A DNA stretch of 60,367 nt from Methanobacteriota archaeon (GCA_016841265.1 JAENZL010000020.1:1-60367); one strand, 5' to 3'. Counted from the first letter of the stretch, positions 8,797-18,374 are shown. The notes: a model not told the origin generated them from the sequence alone. Program-made: numbers and translations.

Positions 8797-8997
8797 TTAT
8801 TCTTCCCCCTTCCCCTTTTCACGCTTATACTTTTCCCGGATTTTTTCAACCATTTCCTCATTCCCCTCTACAATGAAAGCTCCCATATACCCGCATTCCT
8901 TGCAGTGGTAGACTTTGCCGGCATACCCGCCGACCTCGTAGTAGAGACCCGAATTCCCGCAGACAGGGCAGACCTCAATCAATTTTTCCCGGTTCAG
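8797..8997 (-). CDS. Small zinc-ribbon protein
   Basis: A 66-residue protein with two CxxC knuckles (CPVCG and CKECG, 21 residues apart) forming a zinc ribbon, then a charged Lys/Glu-rich tail. Function unknown; such ribbons occur in RNA-polymerase or ribosome-associated proteins. The minus strand has AAAGGAGG, then 8 nt, then CTG AAC CGG GAA AAA. I take the CTG at 8997 as start, giving (M)NREKLIEVCPVCG. The alternative TTG at 8982 lacks a spaced Shine-Dalgarno. Confidence 0.75.
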   Translation of the reverse strand: MNREKLIEVCPVCGNSGLYYEVGGYAGKVYHCKECGYMGAFIVEGNEEMVEKIREKYKREKGKGEE

Positions 8998-9214
8998 AAC
9001 AGGTTCCTCCTTTGATTGACTTACAATTCCGAATTGTTAAATTATATATAAGAAGCAGGATTCACATAAAGGAATAGCATTCAAAAAGCATAAAATTCAA
9101 GCTGCAGCAATTCGGCAATAGCTAACACCGGCTGGGCTGCGGCAGCAGATTTAAGCTAATTTACCGGGGATAATTTACCGGGATAATTCGACCCTACTAA
9201 CTGCACTCGACTTT

Positions 9215-9222
9215 CTATTTTA
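9215..9222 (+). promoter_or_regulatory. TATA box of mutS
   Basis: TTTTATAC at 9215-9222 lies 38 nt before the mutS ATG, predicting a leader of 10-15 nt. Confidence 0.45.
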
Positions 9223-9259
9223 TACCAAATCGACTTAACAGCTTACAGTGGAATAAAAA

Positions 9260-12013
9260 ATGAATGACCAGATGACCCCTGCAATGCGCCAGTACTACGA
9301 AGCAAAGCAAGCATACCCTGATGCCCTCATCTTCTTCCGGATGGGCGATTTCTACGAGTCTTTCGGGGAAGACGCAAAGACAATCGCAAGGGAACTGGAA
9401 ATTACCCTTACCGCCCGGGGGAAGGATAAGGCAGGGGAAAAGATGCCTCTTGCGGGAATCCCATACCATGCCATTGACACCTACCTCCCGAGGCTGATCA
9501 ACAAAGGGTACAACGTGGCAATCTGCGAGCAGCTCGAAAACCCGAAACAGGCAAAGGGAGTCGTAAAAAGGGGTGTTGTCCGGGTGGTGACCCCGGGGAC
9601 AGCCATAGATTCCTCCATGTTTTCCGACGCCTCGAATAACTACCTGATGGCAGTAGCAGGCCGGGAAAGCGGCAAAGGCGGCAAAGGCGAGAAAGGAGAT
9701 AAAGCCGGGAAAAGCGGCAAAGGCGGCAAAAGCGACAAAAACCCCGGGGAAATGGAACTCGGTGTCTCTTTTCTGGACATATCCACAGGGGAGTTTTTAA
9801 CCACCCAGTTCAGGGACTCTGAGGGTTTTGAAAAGCTTATGAGCGAACTTGCCCGCATGCACCCGGCAGAGTGTATCCTGCCCCCTTCCCTTTACGGAAA
9901 CCCCGAACTTGCAGGCAGGCTCAGGGACCAGACCATTGTCCACGAATTCGCCCCCGAACTTTCCGGGCCCGGAGAAGCGGGAGAGATGCTTAAGAAACAC
10001 TTCGGGGTTTCGACCCTGGAAGGGATGGGCTGTGAAGGCCTGGAATTTGCGGTATATTCGGCATGGGCGGCCCTGGAATACGCAAAGACCACCCAGATGC
10101 GGGACCTTGCCCACATAAACACCCTGCGAACCTACTCGAACTCCGAGTTCATGGTGCTCGACGCAATAACCCTGCGCAACCTGGAAATCGTGAAAAACGT
10201 GCGGGACGGCGGGAATGAAAACTCGCTTTTCAAGGTGCTGGACAGCACAAAGACCCCCATGGGAAGCCGGGCTCTGAAAAAATGGCTCCTGAAACCGCTC
10301 CTTTCTGTCGAACTTATCAACCGGCGGCTGGACGCCGTGGAAGAACTGGCAGGAGACGCCCTGCTCCGCTATGACATCCGGGACTGGCTCTCCGAGGTCC
10401 GGGATATCGAACGCCTGGTTGGCCGCATCGTGTACGGGAACTCCAACGCAAGGGACCTTGTCGCCCTGAAAAAATCCCTGACAGCCGTTGTGCCCGTAAG
10501 GGACTGCCTGCTCGAAAAAACCAGCTCGAAACTCCTGGGAGAGATAGGAAAGGAACTCGCAGCATTCCCGGAACTCGAAACCCTGGCGGAACTGATCGAA
10601 AAGGGAATCGCGGACGAAGCACCTCTAACGGTCAGGGAAGGCGGGATGATCAAAAAGGGCTACAATGAAGAGCTGGACGAACTGAGGGACATTGCAAGCA
10701 ACAGCAAGAAGTGGATTGCCGCTTTCCAGCAAAAAGAGAGGGAAAAATCCGGGATCAAGTCCCTGAAAGTCGGGTACAATAAGGTCTTTGGATACTACAT
10801 CGAAGTTACCAACGCTAACAGCGCCCAGGTGCCCGAAGACTACATCAGAAAGCAGACCATGACCAATGCCGAGCGCTTCTTCACGCCGGAACTGAAGGAA
10901 AAAGAAAGCCTGATCCTCTCTGCAAACGAAAAAGCCGTGGCGCTGGAATACGAGATCTTCACAAAAATCACGAAAACCGTTGCAGGCTACTCAAGGGAAC
11001 TGCAGCAGACAGCGGAAAGCACCGGGACCCTGGACGTGCTCGCAAACCTTGCAGAAGCTTCCGAAAACAACAACTACGTCCGCCCCCAGCTGACCGAGGA
11101 CTGCAAGATCCTGATCAGAGACGGAAGACACCCTGTTGTGGAAAATACCGTCCCCGGGGGGTTTGTCCCCAATGACACCGAAATGGACTGCAAGGAAAAG
11201 CAGTTTTTACTGGTAACGGGCCCGAACATGGCAGGAAAGTCCACCTACATGCGCCAAGCTGCCCTGATTGCCATCATGGCCCAGGCAGGCTCCTTTGTCC
11301 CGGCGTCCCATGCCTCCATCGGGACCGTGGACCAGGTCTTTACGAGGATAGGGGCCTTTGACGACCTGGCAAGCGGGCAGAGTACTTTCATGGTGGAGAT
11401 GGTTGAACTTGCAAACATCCTGAACAACGCAAGCCCCAAAAGCCTGGTCCTCCTGGACGAGATAGGGAGAGGGACAAGCACCTACGATGGGTACAGCATC
11501 GCAAAAGCCGTGGTCGAGTACCTGCACAACCGGGGAAAGGTCGGGGTAAGAGCCCTTTTTGCCACGCATTACCACCAGTTGACAGCTCTTGAAGAAAAAT
11601 TAAAGCGGGTCAAAAACTACCACATAGCGGTAAAAGAAGAAGGCCACGAACTGGTATTCCTGCGGAAAATCGTCCCGGGGGCAACGGACCGGAGTTACGG
11701 GATCCAGGTTGCAAGGCTTGCAGGAGTCCCGGAAAAGGTGATAGACAGGGCAAACGAGATCCTGAAGGAATTGGAACGGGAAAACCTGCTTGAAGAAGCC
11801 GAAGAAGGGGAAAACGGGAAAAGGAAAAAAGGCAAGGCAGCCACGCGCTACACCCAGATGCTGCTTTTCGACCCAGGCAGCGGAGGCGGGACCCAGGCGC
11901 AGGCAAACAGGCAAAGTCCCGTGGAAGTTGCCCTGAAAAGGCTGAATGTAGACGATATGACTCCCCTTGAAGCCATGAACAAGCTTCACGAACTGAAAAA
12001 GTTGCTGGGTTAA
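9260..12013 (+). CDS. mutS: DNA mismatch repair protein MutS
   Basis: Recognises mispaired bases and recruits MutL. At 917 residues it has the full MutS layout. The mismatch-binding domain begins with FRMGDFYESF (the F-x-E motif, F31 and E33). Connector, lever and clamp follow, and the C-terminal ATPase has Walker A GPNMAGKST (about residue 654), Walker B LLDEIGRGTS (about 732) and the FATHYH motif. Between about residues 134 and 156 there is an insertion of Gly/Lys/Ser repeats (GKGGKGEKGD...), coded by a short tandem repeat and unusual for MutS. The last codons (LHELKKLLG) are the first unit of a 31-bp repeat that fills the gap to mutL. mutL follows on the same strand. Confidence 0.98.
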   Translation: MNDQMTPAMRQYYEAKQAYPDALIFFRMGDFYESFGEDAKTIARELEITLTARGKDKAGEKMPLAGIPYHAIDTYLPRLINKGYNVAICEQLENPKQAKGVVKRGVVRVVTPGTAIDSSMFSDASNNYLMAVAGRESGKGGKGEKGDKAGKSGKGGKSDKNPGEMELGVSFLDISTGEFLTTQFRDSEGFEKLMSELARMHPAECILPPSLYGNPELAGRLRDQTIVHEFAPELSGPGEAGEMLKKHFGVSTLEGMGCEGLEFAVYSAWAALEYAKTTQMRDLAHINTLRTYSNSEFMVLDAITLRNLEIVKNVRDGGNENSLFKVLDSTKTPMGSRALKKWLLKPLLSVELINRRLDAVEELAGDALLRYDIRDWLSEVRDIERLVGRIVYGNSNARDLVALKKSLTAVVPVRDCLLEKTSSKLLGEIGKELAAFPELETLAELIEKGIADEAPLTVREGGMIKKGYNEELDELRDIASNSKKWIAAFQQKEREKSGIKSLKVGYNKVFGYYIEVTNANSAQVPEDYIRKQTMTNAERFFTPELKEKESLILSANEKAVALEYEIFTKITKTVAGYSRELQQTAESTGTLDVLANLAEASENNNYVRPQLTEDCKILIRDGRHPVVENTVPGGFVPNDTEMDCKEKQFLLVTGPNMAGKSTYMRQAALIAIMAQAGSFVPASHASIGTVDQVFTRIGAFDDLASGQSTFMVEMVELANILNNASPKSLVLLDEIGRGTSTYDGYSIAKAVVEYLHNRGKVGVRALFATHYHQLTALEEKLKRVKNYHIAVKEEGHELVFLRKIVPGATDRSYGIQVARLAGVPEKVIDRANEILKELERENLLEEAEEGENGKRKKGKAATRYTQMLLFDPGSGGGTQAQANRQSPVEVALKRLNVDDMTPLEAMNKLHELKKLLG

Positions 12014-12127
12014 GTTTCACTAACGGAAAAAAATATTGAGTTAAATTTCATTAACGGAAAAAGATGCCTGGTTAAGTATCACGAACTGAAAGAGCTAGCA
12101 AATTACATCTCACGAAATGAAAAAAGG
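11983..12127 (+). repeat. 31-bp degenerate tandem repeat running from the end of mutS to the mutL ribosome site
   Basis: Units start at 11983, 12014, 12045, 12076 and 12106 (spacing 31, 31, 31, 30). The first unit is the last ten codons of mutS plus its TAA stop. Later units share TTCACGAACTGAAA and GGTTAA with substitutions. The fifth ends in the AAAAAAGG that serves mutL. The whole intergenic gap therefore appears to be built from copies of the mutS tail. Confidence 0.85.
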
Positions 12128-12137
12128 AGAACGAGGC

Positions 12138-14372
12138 ATGGAAGGGCAGGGAAATAAAATCAGGATCCTTGATAAGGATACAATAAATAAGATCGCAGCC
12201 GGGGAGGTGATCGAACGTCCCGCATCCGCCATAAAGGAACTGGTAGACAACGCAATCGATGCCGGAGCCACCGAGGTCCGGATCGAGGTAGAGAGGGGAG
12301 GCAAGAAATCGATTCTGGTCCGGGACAACGGCTGCGGGATGAGCCGGGCAGATGCCCTGCTCGCATATGAAAAACACGCAACAAGCAAGCTTACGAAAAT
12401 CGAAGACCTGGACAGTATGGCCACCATGGGTTTCCGGGGAGAAGCCCTCTCCTCCATTACTGCTATCGCGAAAGTGGAAATCCTGACCCGCCCCCCCGAA
12501 GAACTCGCAGGCACGAAGGTGGTCATCCACGGAGGACAGGTACTGGAAAGCTCGAATGCCGGCACGGCTCCGGGAACGGCTGTACACGTAAAAGACCTCT
12601 TTTACAACACCCCGGCAAGGCAAAAATACCTGAAAAGCGACAGGACCGAACTTGCCCATATCACGGACATTGTCATGAAACTCGCCCTGGCAAACCCTGA
12701 GATTTCATTCACGCTCCTCAGCGACGGAAAACCCGTCCTCAGAAACCCCGCCTCAAGCGAGCTCCTTAATAGTGTCGTAAACCTGCTCGGCCCTGAAACT
12801 GCCAGGTCCATGCTTCCCGTGGAATCCCTGACAGGAGACGTTGTTATCCGGGGTTGCATCTCAAAACCCGAACTTACGCGGGGGACCGGAGACCAGCTCT
12901 TCCTCTTTGTAAACACCCGCCCTGTGACCTCAAAAGCCGTAAACGCAGCCATCCGCCAGGGCTACTATACGAAAATTCCAAAAGGACGTTACCCTGTAGC
13001 TGTGCTCTCCCTCACCCTCAACCCGCAGGAAGTGGACGTAAACGTGCACCCGCGAAAAGCGGAGGTCCGCTTCAGCAGGGAAGAGAAAATCAGCAATGCA
13101 GTGACTGCAGCTGTGGAAAAGACTCTTTCGGAACACGGGCTTGCTCCCGAGATAAGGGAAAAGGAAGGCAAAACCCACCAGAAAACCCTGGAAGTCCGGG
13201 AACCGGAGAGCAGGGTGCAGTTCCCTGAAAAAACGGATGCTTCGGAAAAGCCCGGAAATGGTTCCGGAAAAGACATAGAGAAAGACGTGGAAGTTCCGGC
13301 AGGCGGAAGCAAACTCTTCAGGGAAAAGCCCGAAACCTACAGTTATCCGGTAAAGGATACCGAAAGAAGGCTGAAAAGGTCGGAGCGGCTTTTGGGTTCT
13401 ACCAGCGAGAATGAAATGAAAGAAGCCGGAAAAGAAAAGGAAGAGGAAAAGGCGACAGGAAAAGAAAGGACTGAAAAAGGGATAGAGAAGGGAACTGAGA
13501 AAGGGACAGAGAAGGGGACTGAAAAAGGGATAGAGAAGGGAACTGAGAAAGGGACAGAGAAGGGAACTGAAAAAGGGATAGAGAAGGGAACTGAGAAAGG
13601 GACAGAGAAGGAAACTGAAAAAGGGACAGAGAAGGGAACTGAAAAAGGGACAGAGAAGGGAACTGAGAAAGGGACAGAGAAGGGAACTGAGAAAGGGACA
13701 GAGAAGGAAACTGAAAAAGGGATAGAAAAGGGGACAGAAAAAGAGGCAGAAAGGGCATACCCGGCGCAAAAGGCAAATAAAAAAGCTAATACTGACCCCC
13801 TTGAAAACCTCCGGATCATCGGTCAGGTCTCAAAGATCTATATCCTTGCCGAAAAGGGGGAGGACCTTGTGATCATCGACCAGCACGCCGCCCACGAGCG
13901 TGTCCTCTACGAACAGATCCTGAAGATGAAAAAGAACAGGGTCCAGGAACTGATCACCCCGATTACAATAGACCTGACCCCGAAAGAAAAGGTGCTCATG
14001 GAAGAATACATCCCCTACCTTGAAGAACACGGTTTTGGAATCTCGGAATTTGGGGACAACACCTATGTGGTGACTTTCGTGCCGGACGTTTTCGGGCGTC
14101 TGGAAGACCCGGGGATTATCCACGACCTCATCTCGGAGCTGCTTGCGGGCGGAAAGATCAAAAAGGACACGGGAGTTTCCGAACAGGTCTGCAAGACCAT
14201 GGCCTGCAGGGCGGCAATCAAAGGGGGAGCAGCCTGCAGTTTGCGGCAGATGGAAGAACTGGTGGAGCAGCTAAAACAAGCGGAGAATCCCTACTCCTGC
14301 CCCCACGGCCGGCCAACGGTCCTCACCTTTACAAGAGGGGAACTTGACCGGATGTTTGCCAGAATCCAGTGA
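12138..14372 (+). CDS. mutL: DNA mismatch repair protein MutL with endonuclease motif
   Basis: Partner of MutS. The N-terminal GHKL ATPase shows IAAGEVIERPASAIKELVDNA, DNGCGM and GFRGEAL. The C-terminal domain holds the metal-binding nicking motif DQHAx2Ex4E (DQHAAHERVLYE, about residue 580) plus ACRAAIKGG and CPHGRPT. This is the nuclease-competent MutL type found where MutH is absent. The two domains are joined by an extraordinary linker of about 90 residues of KGTEKGIE-type repeats (13466-13747). I start at ATG 12138, 10 nt after AAAAGGAG, giving 744 residues; an ATG at 12117 lies before that site. Likely cotranscribed with mutS. Confidence 0.95.
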   Translation: MEGQGNKIRILDKDTINKIAAGEVIERPASAIKELVDNAIDAGATEVRIEVERGGKKSILVRDNGCGMSRADALLAYEKHATSKLTKIEDLDSMATMGFRGEALSSITAIAKVEILTRPPEELAGTKVVIHGGQVLESSNAGTAPGTAVHVKDLFYNTPARQKYLKSDRTELAHITDIVMKLALANPEISFTLLSDGKPVLRNPASSELLNSVVNLLGPETARSMLPVESLTGDVVIRGCISKPELTRGTGDQLFLFVNTRPVTSKAVNAAIRQGYYTKIPKGRYPVAVLSLTLNPQEVDVNVHPRKAEVRFSREEKISNAVTAAVEKTLSEHGLAPEIREKEGKTHQKTLEVREPESRVQFPEKTDASEKPGNGSGKDIEKDVEVPAGGSKLFREKPETYSYPVKDTERRLKRSERLLGSTSENEMKEAGKEKEEEKATGKERTEKGIEKGTEKGTEKGTEKGIEKGTEKGTEKGTEKGIEKGTEKGTEKETEKGTEKGTEKGTEKGTEKGTEKGTEKGTEKETEKGIEKGTEKEAERAYPAQKANKKANTDPLENLRIIGQVSKIYILAEKGEDLVIIDQHAAHERVLYEQILKMKKNRVQELITPITIDLTPKEKVLMEEYIPYLEEHGFGISEFGDNTYVVTFVPDVFGRLEDPGIIHDLISELLAGGKIKKDTGVSEQVCKTMACRAAIKGGAACSLRQMEELVEQLKQAENPYSCPHGRPTVLTFTRGELDRMFARIQ
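13466..13747 (+). repeat. In-frame 12/24-bp tandem repeats inside mutL
   Basis: Over 20 copies of a 12-bp unit (GGGACAGAGAAG or GGAACTGAAAAA variants) encode alternating Gly-Thr-Glu-Lys and Gly-Ile-Glu-Lys. The unit length keeps the mutL frame open whatever the copy number. The opposite strand is open by the same regularity and should not be taken as a gene. Confidence 0.95.
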
Positions 14373-14929
14373 ACCCGCAGGGCTGCGCACCCCAACATAA
14401 ACCAAATAATTAAACTCTCAGGGACAAGAGCTTATTTTGCCAGGATTGAAAAACACGATCAAAGGGAATATATACCGGATATATAGACTAACAATTACTA
14501 CCCATGTCAACAATTGACACACTTAAAAAAAACAGAAGTATTTGCTAAACATATATATAATAGAACTGAAAAGTTAGGAACAGGTGTCAGGAATAGAACT
14601 GGCATCTGTATAGGCACCATTCCGGGCTATTTTTCACACACCAACCCCCATCAGAGAATGGAAAACCCCCCATTCCCAAAACCTGGATACCCCCCATTTC
14701 CAGAAAAAACGAATGAAATATCCCCAACACCCCTGAATGGTGCCACCCCTTTTCTTAAAACTGTTTTCGGACTTCTTTTGTTGCTCAGGATGTTTTCTGT
14801 CAGTGTAAATTCCGAATAGGTCCAGGCAGAATAGAATCCAGGGCATTTTCAATTCAGGCAGGAGAAATTCAGGCCATTTCCAAATTTTCACATCAATATA
14901 TTTATACAAAAAACCCCTGAATATCTTCC
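14373..14929 (+). promoter_or_regulatory. mutL-cbiD intergenic region with cbiD TATA box
   Basis: No gene is convincing here; an open frame at 14514-14819 is rich in Pro/Asn without a ribosome site. The useful signal is the TATA element TATATTTATAC at about 14896-14906. It lies some 24 nt before the cbiD ATG, so the cbiD transcript should be leaderless or nearly so. Confidence 0.5.
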
Positions 14930-15949
14930 ATGATAGATCCCGTTAACAATTTTGACATCCCGGAAGAATGGATAGCCCACACCGGGATGCCCAGGGAAGA
15001 AGTGGAAGAAAAAGTGGCATCCGGAATGATCGTCGTCCTGAGCGACGGGTCTGTTCTGAAACGCGGGTACACAACCGGGACCACTGCCACTGCCGCAGCA
15101 AAAGCCGCGGTCCTCTCCCTTAAAAAAACAGTTGACCACGTTTCCGTCCCGACCCCTGCCGGGCTCAGGGCATACCTTGAAGTAAGCGAATCGGGTTCAG
15201 GGCGTGCCGTTGTGAGAAAGATCCGGAACGACCACGAATCCGACATCACCCGCGGCCTTGACTTCGTGGGGGAAGCCAGGGAAGCTGACGGGATCCGTAT
15301 CCTTGGCGGAAAGGGCATAGGGGTTGTAAAGAGGGACGGGCTCCAGGTCCCAAAGGGCCAGCCTGCAATCAACCCAAACCCCATGAGGCAGATCAAAGCC
15401 GCGGTGCAGGAAGCCGTGGAAGAACTGGGCCTGCGGGGAGCGGAAGTCACGATTTCGATTCCTGAGGGAGAAAGGGTAGGCAAAGAAACCCTGAACAGCA
15501 GGATAGGAGTCGAAGGCGGGATTTCAGTCCTCGGAAGCACTGGCTTTGTCGAGCCCTGGAACGACCACCTTGGCGAGATGAAAGGGGACCTGATCCGCTG
15601 TACCGACAAAGTGGTCCTGACCACCGGGCGCATAGGGATGCGCTATTCCCACATGCTTTTCCCTGACTATACCGTGGTTATGGTAGGGAGCAGGATCTCC
15701 GAAGGGCTCGGGGCGGCCTCGGGAGATATTGTGATCTGCGGCCTTCCTGGCCTTGTCCTGAAATGGGGCAACCCGCAGATGCTCGAAGGAAGCGGCTATG
15801 CAACAGTCGTAGAGATGCTTGAAAAAGCCCCGGAACATGAGCGCCTGAAAGAAGCCTTCAAGATGGCAATCGAAAAAGGGAATGGCGCAAGGATTGTTGT
15901 CATCGAACGGGACGGCTCGGTCCTGATGGACAGCGAGAGTGAGAATTGA
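14930..15949 (+). CDS. cbiD: Cobalt-precorrin-5B (C1)-methyltransferase CbiD
   Basis: Methylates C1 of the corrin ring with S-adenosylmethionine in the anaerobic cobalamin pathway. The 339-residue protein has the CbiD hallmarks [16 protein letters not shown] near residue 45, the NPNPMRQI segment and [12 protein letters not shown] in the middle. Corrinoid supply is central to this organism because methyl transfer by MtaC, MtbC and MttC depends on it. The gene starts about 24 nt after a TATA box, so it is probably translated without a Shine-Dalgarno leader. cbiE follows after about 100 bp on the same strand. The stop codon lies within a 10-bp repeat tract. Confidence 0.96.
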   Translation: MIDPVNNFDIPEEWIAHTGMPREEVEEKVASGMIVVLSDGSVLKRGYTTGTTATAAAKAAVLSLKKTVDHVSVPTPAGLRAYLEVSESGSGRAVVRKIRNDHESDITRGLDFVGEAREADGIRILGGKGIGVVKRDGLQVPKGQPAINPNPMRQIKAAVQEAVEELGLRGAEVTISIPEGERVGKETLNSRIGVEGGISVLGSTGFVEPWNDHLGEMKGDLIRCTDKVVLTTGRIGMRYSHMLFPDYTVVMVGSRISEGLGAASGDIVICGLPGLVLKWGNPQMLEGSGYATVVEMLEKAPEHERLKEAFKMAIEKGNGARIVVIERDGSVLMDSESEN

Positions 15950-16024
15950 GTAGAATTGAGTAGAATCGAGTAAAATTGAGTAGAATTAGAATCGAGTAGA
16001 ATTGAGTAGAATTGAGTGAGAATT
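15941..16024 (+). repeat. 10-bp repeat tract covering the cbiD stop codon
   Basis: TAGAATTGAG-type units repeat about eight times, with small variants and one shortened unit. They begin within the last codons of cbiD (its TGA is at 15947-15949) and fill most of the cbiD-cbiE gap. Confidence 0.88.
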
Positions 16025-16055
16025 AAAATACAAAAGCGGACAGAGGTAAAAAAAC

Positions 16056-16643
16056 ATGATAGTGGTAGGAGTCGGGGTCGGCCCCGGCATGCTCACGGAA
16101 GAAGGGATCGAGGCGATTCGGAATGCATCGATCATTTACGGCGCAAAACGGGCTCTTGAACTTGCACAGAAATACATCGCCTGCAAGACAAGCACGATAA
16201 AGGACTACAAGTCCCTCCACCTCCTGCCCGACGACGCCGTGGTCCTGTCCACGGGAGACCCCATGTTTTCCGGCCTCGGGAAGTTTGCAGGAGAAAAGGA
16301 TACTATAATCCCGGGGATCTCATCAATGCAGGTAGCCTGTGCCCGCACAAGAGTGAACTTTACAAACCTCACAGCAATTACTGCCCACGGCAGGGACTTC
16401 GAGCCCGCAAAAGCCGAACTGGTCCGGGAACTGAAAAACGGGAGGAATGTCTTTTTGCTTCCCGACGCGAAATTCGGCTCAAGGGAAGTTGCCGAAGTCC
16501 TTCTGGAAATGGGCCTTTCCGCGGAACTCTACACCTGCGAAAACCTCGGCTACCCGGAAGAGAGGATTGAAAAAGGAACCCCTGAAAATCCCCCGATTGC
16601 AGAAACTATCCTTTACGGGCTTATGGTCGTACAAAAAAGGTAA
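16056..16643 (+). CDS. cbiE: Cobalt-precorrin-7 (C5)-methyltransferase CbiE
   Basis: Methylates C5 of the corrin ring. The 195-residue protein is a tetrapyrrole methylase: N-terminal VGVGVGPGMLT, a STGDPMFSGLG nucleotide-binding loop and IPGISSMQVACAR. Length fits stand-alone archaeal CbiE, separate from the decarboxylating CbiT. ATG at 16056 follows an AGAGGT site by about 8 nt. It is probably cotranscribed with cbiD. Confidence 0.95.
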   Translation: MIVVGVGVGPGMLTEEGIEAIRNASIIYGAKRALELAQKYIACKTSTIKDYKSLHLLPDDAVVLSTGDPMFSGLGKFAGEKDTIIPGISSMQVACARTRVNFTNLTAITAHGRDFEPAKAELVRELKNGRNVFLLPDAKFGSREVAEVLLEMGLSAELYTCENLGYPEERIEKGTPENPPIAETILYGLMVVQKR

Positions 16644-16706
16644 AAAGAAAAAATAGAAAGAAACTGCCGGATCGGGGATTGGCATGAACCGGCACCTTCC
16701 AGACCT

Positions 16707-17471
16707 TCACCCAAGCATCAAGCGCATGATTATGTAAAACAGGAGGTCTCCGAACACAACTGCGGCAATAAAACCCGCTGTAATCGAAAGCATGAACGGG
16801 AGACCCGGGGTCACCCATACATCGTTTCCAATCAAACCTTTTTTCAGGTATTCTTCAAGTTCGGGCTTCAGGTTTGCATCGAAGTTAAGCCCTGCCCTGG
16901 CAAAGCTCCTTTTCAATTCTCCGGCTTCATCCATCTCAAACTTCTCGAGCAGGCCGAGGTGCTCTTTATTCTTCAGGGAAGAAATCGCGGTCCTGTACCC
17001 TATGAACATGTAGAAGGGCTTTTTGAGCATCTCGGGAGAAAAGTGCAGGAGGTTGTAGCAAAACATCCCCAGGGGCACGATGATTGTGAGGAGCAGGGCA
17101 TTTCCGAGCACCGTGAACGTAAAGAGCCCGATGGGAGGAAGGCCGAGCAGGGGATAAAATTCGCCGCCCAGCCGGAAGACCGGGTAAGTGGGAATGAGAA
17201 TGGAAAGCACGATCAACCCTTTTGCGTCCCCGCCTCCGAAAGCTCCGAACTGAAAAAGGATGTAAACGATAACAAACACGATTACCCCGGAAATGAGAAG
17301 GGCTTTGAGATAGGGAACCCCGCCCGCAGCAAGTTCATAGAGGACAAAGACCGAGCCCGAAGCTAGCATGTATTTCCAGACCTTATTGGAGACCCGCCGG
17401 GCCTTCAGGTCGGAGTAACATGAATAGAGAAGAAAGGGCATGCAGAAGAGGATTTTCAGTATTTCGATCAT
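16707..17471 (-). CDS. Archaeal prepilin peptidase (A24 aspartyl protease, FlaK/PibD-like)
   Basis: An integral membrane protease expected to cut the class III signal peptides of archaeal pilins or archaellins. It carries both catalytic Asp motifs: SDLKARRVSN (Asp21) and FGGGDAKG (GxGD type, near residue 80). There are about six hydrophobic segments, with a soluble insertion of about 60 residues before the last (EMDEAGELKR... to LKPELEEYLKKG). 254 residues is typical of the archaeal A24 group. ATG at 17471. No pilin genes are nearby. It is convergent with cbiE. Confidence 0.88.
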   Translation of the reverse strand: MIEILKILFCMPFLLYSCYSDLKARRVSNKVWKYMLASGSVFVLYELAAGGVPYLKALLISGVIVFVIVYILFQFGAFGGGDAKGLIVLSILIPTYPVFRLGGEFYPLLGLPPIGLFTFTVLGNALLLTIIVPLGMFCYNLLHFSPEMLKKPFYMFIGYRTAISSLKNKEHLGLLEKFEMDEAGELKRSFARAGLNFDANLKPELEEYLKKGLIGNDVWVTPGLPFMLSITAGFIAAVVFGDLLFYIIMRLMLG

Positions 17472-17786
17472 GTAAACCGGGATGAAGCTTTTTTGCGGTA
17501 TAAAGGAAAATGTATCGTATAAAGGAAAATTTATGCCGTATACAGTAAAATATCAGTGTAATGATATTACCACTGTAAAGATATCAAAGAACGGTTATAT
17601 AACCTGCGGTCTGGCTGAGCCGGGAGACCTGGAAAAAGAGAGAACTCGCAAGAAATCCGGCTTCACCATAAAAGAGCAGTATAACCGGTCAGGGAAAGCC
17701 CGAAACCGACAAACAGGCGATAAGCTTATACGTAAGAAGTTCTATTTTATGGTTGCTCAACCCTCAGGGGTTTCCTTATACACCAT

Positions 17787-17860
17787 GGGCTCGTGGTCTA
17801 GTCGGTTATGACGTCGCCTTCACACGGCGGAGGTCCTGAGTTCGAATCTCAGCGGGCCCA
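17787..17860 (+). tRNA. tRNA-Val (anticodon CAC), integration target
   Basis: Acceptor stem GGGCTCG (17787-17793) pairs with CGGGCCC (17853-17859), with one G-U. The anticodon stem TCGCC/GGCGG surrounds loop TTCACAC, so the anticodon is CAC. The T arm is CTGAG-TTCGAAT-CTCAG, discriminator A at 17860. A T-rich terminator follows at once. Its 3' 46 bp are repeated at 20362-20407, marking it as an attachment site. Confidence 0.97.
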
Positions 17861-17960
17861 CTTTTCTTTTTTTGCGATTTTAAGAGTTTTAAAAGCTTCT
17901 TTTCTACAACCTCAAGCCTTGATTAGAGGTCAGAATTACTTTTGAGTTGTACAACCACAG
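17861..17960 (-). pseudogene. Integrase N-terminal remnant, int(N), next to tRNA-Val
   Basis: On the minus strand the codons ending at the tRNA read SRLEVVEKKLLKLLKSQ and a Lys-rich run. They then pass without a frame break into the tRNA 3' half, which reads as GPAEIRTQDLRR. A short coiled coil followed by a tRNA-derived GPxxIRTxDL linker is the N-terminal plan of SSV/pNOB8-type integrases, whose gene contains the attachment site and is split on integration. An in-frame TAA upstream of SRLEV shows it is decayed. Confidence 0.6.
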
Positions 17961-18374
17961 AAAAACGTATGCTTGATCCCCTGCGAGTTGTGCGCACAAC
18001 CGAGGTAATCGTAACTGCTCATTATTTAGAAGCGTCATCATTTGACTACATCATTAAGTAAAGGTAGACATTACAATCATTCTAATTTATGGCAATATAG
18101 ACAGCAAGAAAGCAGATATTATAAATAGATAAATGTTGGCAATTTACTTAAATAAACAATTTCTCGCCATCATTAGCCATACTTCTAAAACATGAAAAGT
18201 TACTTCTTTAGGAGTTACGCACTTGAAATGTAAAATCAAGAACATGAGAGCTTGCTAAGAATAGTATTTATTGGACAGTTTGATGCTTCTGCTACTGGTT
18301 TTTTTCAACTGCGTAAGTCCTATTCTTTTTTTATATTATAGTTCACAAATAGATCCAGATATGTTCGATTGCAA
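17961..18374. other. Gene-free left part of the integrative element
   Basis: About 410 bp of AT-rich sequence between the int(N) remnant and the DUF3467-like gene. No open frame, RNA gene or repeat is convincing. Confidence 0.4.

Noticed and set aside
13343-13819. Long minus-strand open frames with Phe-Ser-Val-Pro repeats opposite mutL
   Set aside because: They are open only because the mutL repeat unit has no stop in either direction; no ribosome site and no other coding sign.
14514-14819. 101-codon plus-strand frame before cbiD
   Set aside because: Composition is not protein-like, no ribosome site, and it crosses Pro-rich imperfect repeats.
17482-17811. 109-codon plus-strand frame before tRNA-Val
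   Set aside because: It overlaps the tRNA gene and its promoter and has no recognisable product.
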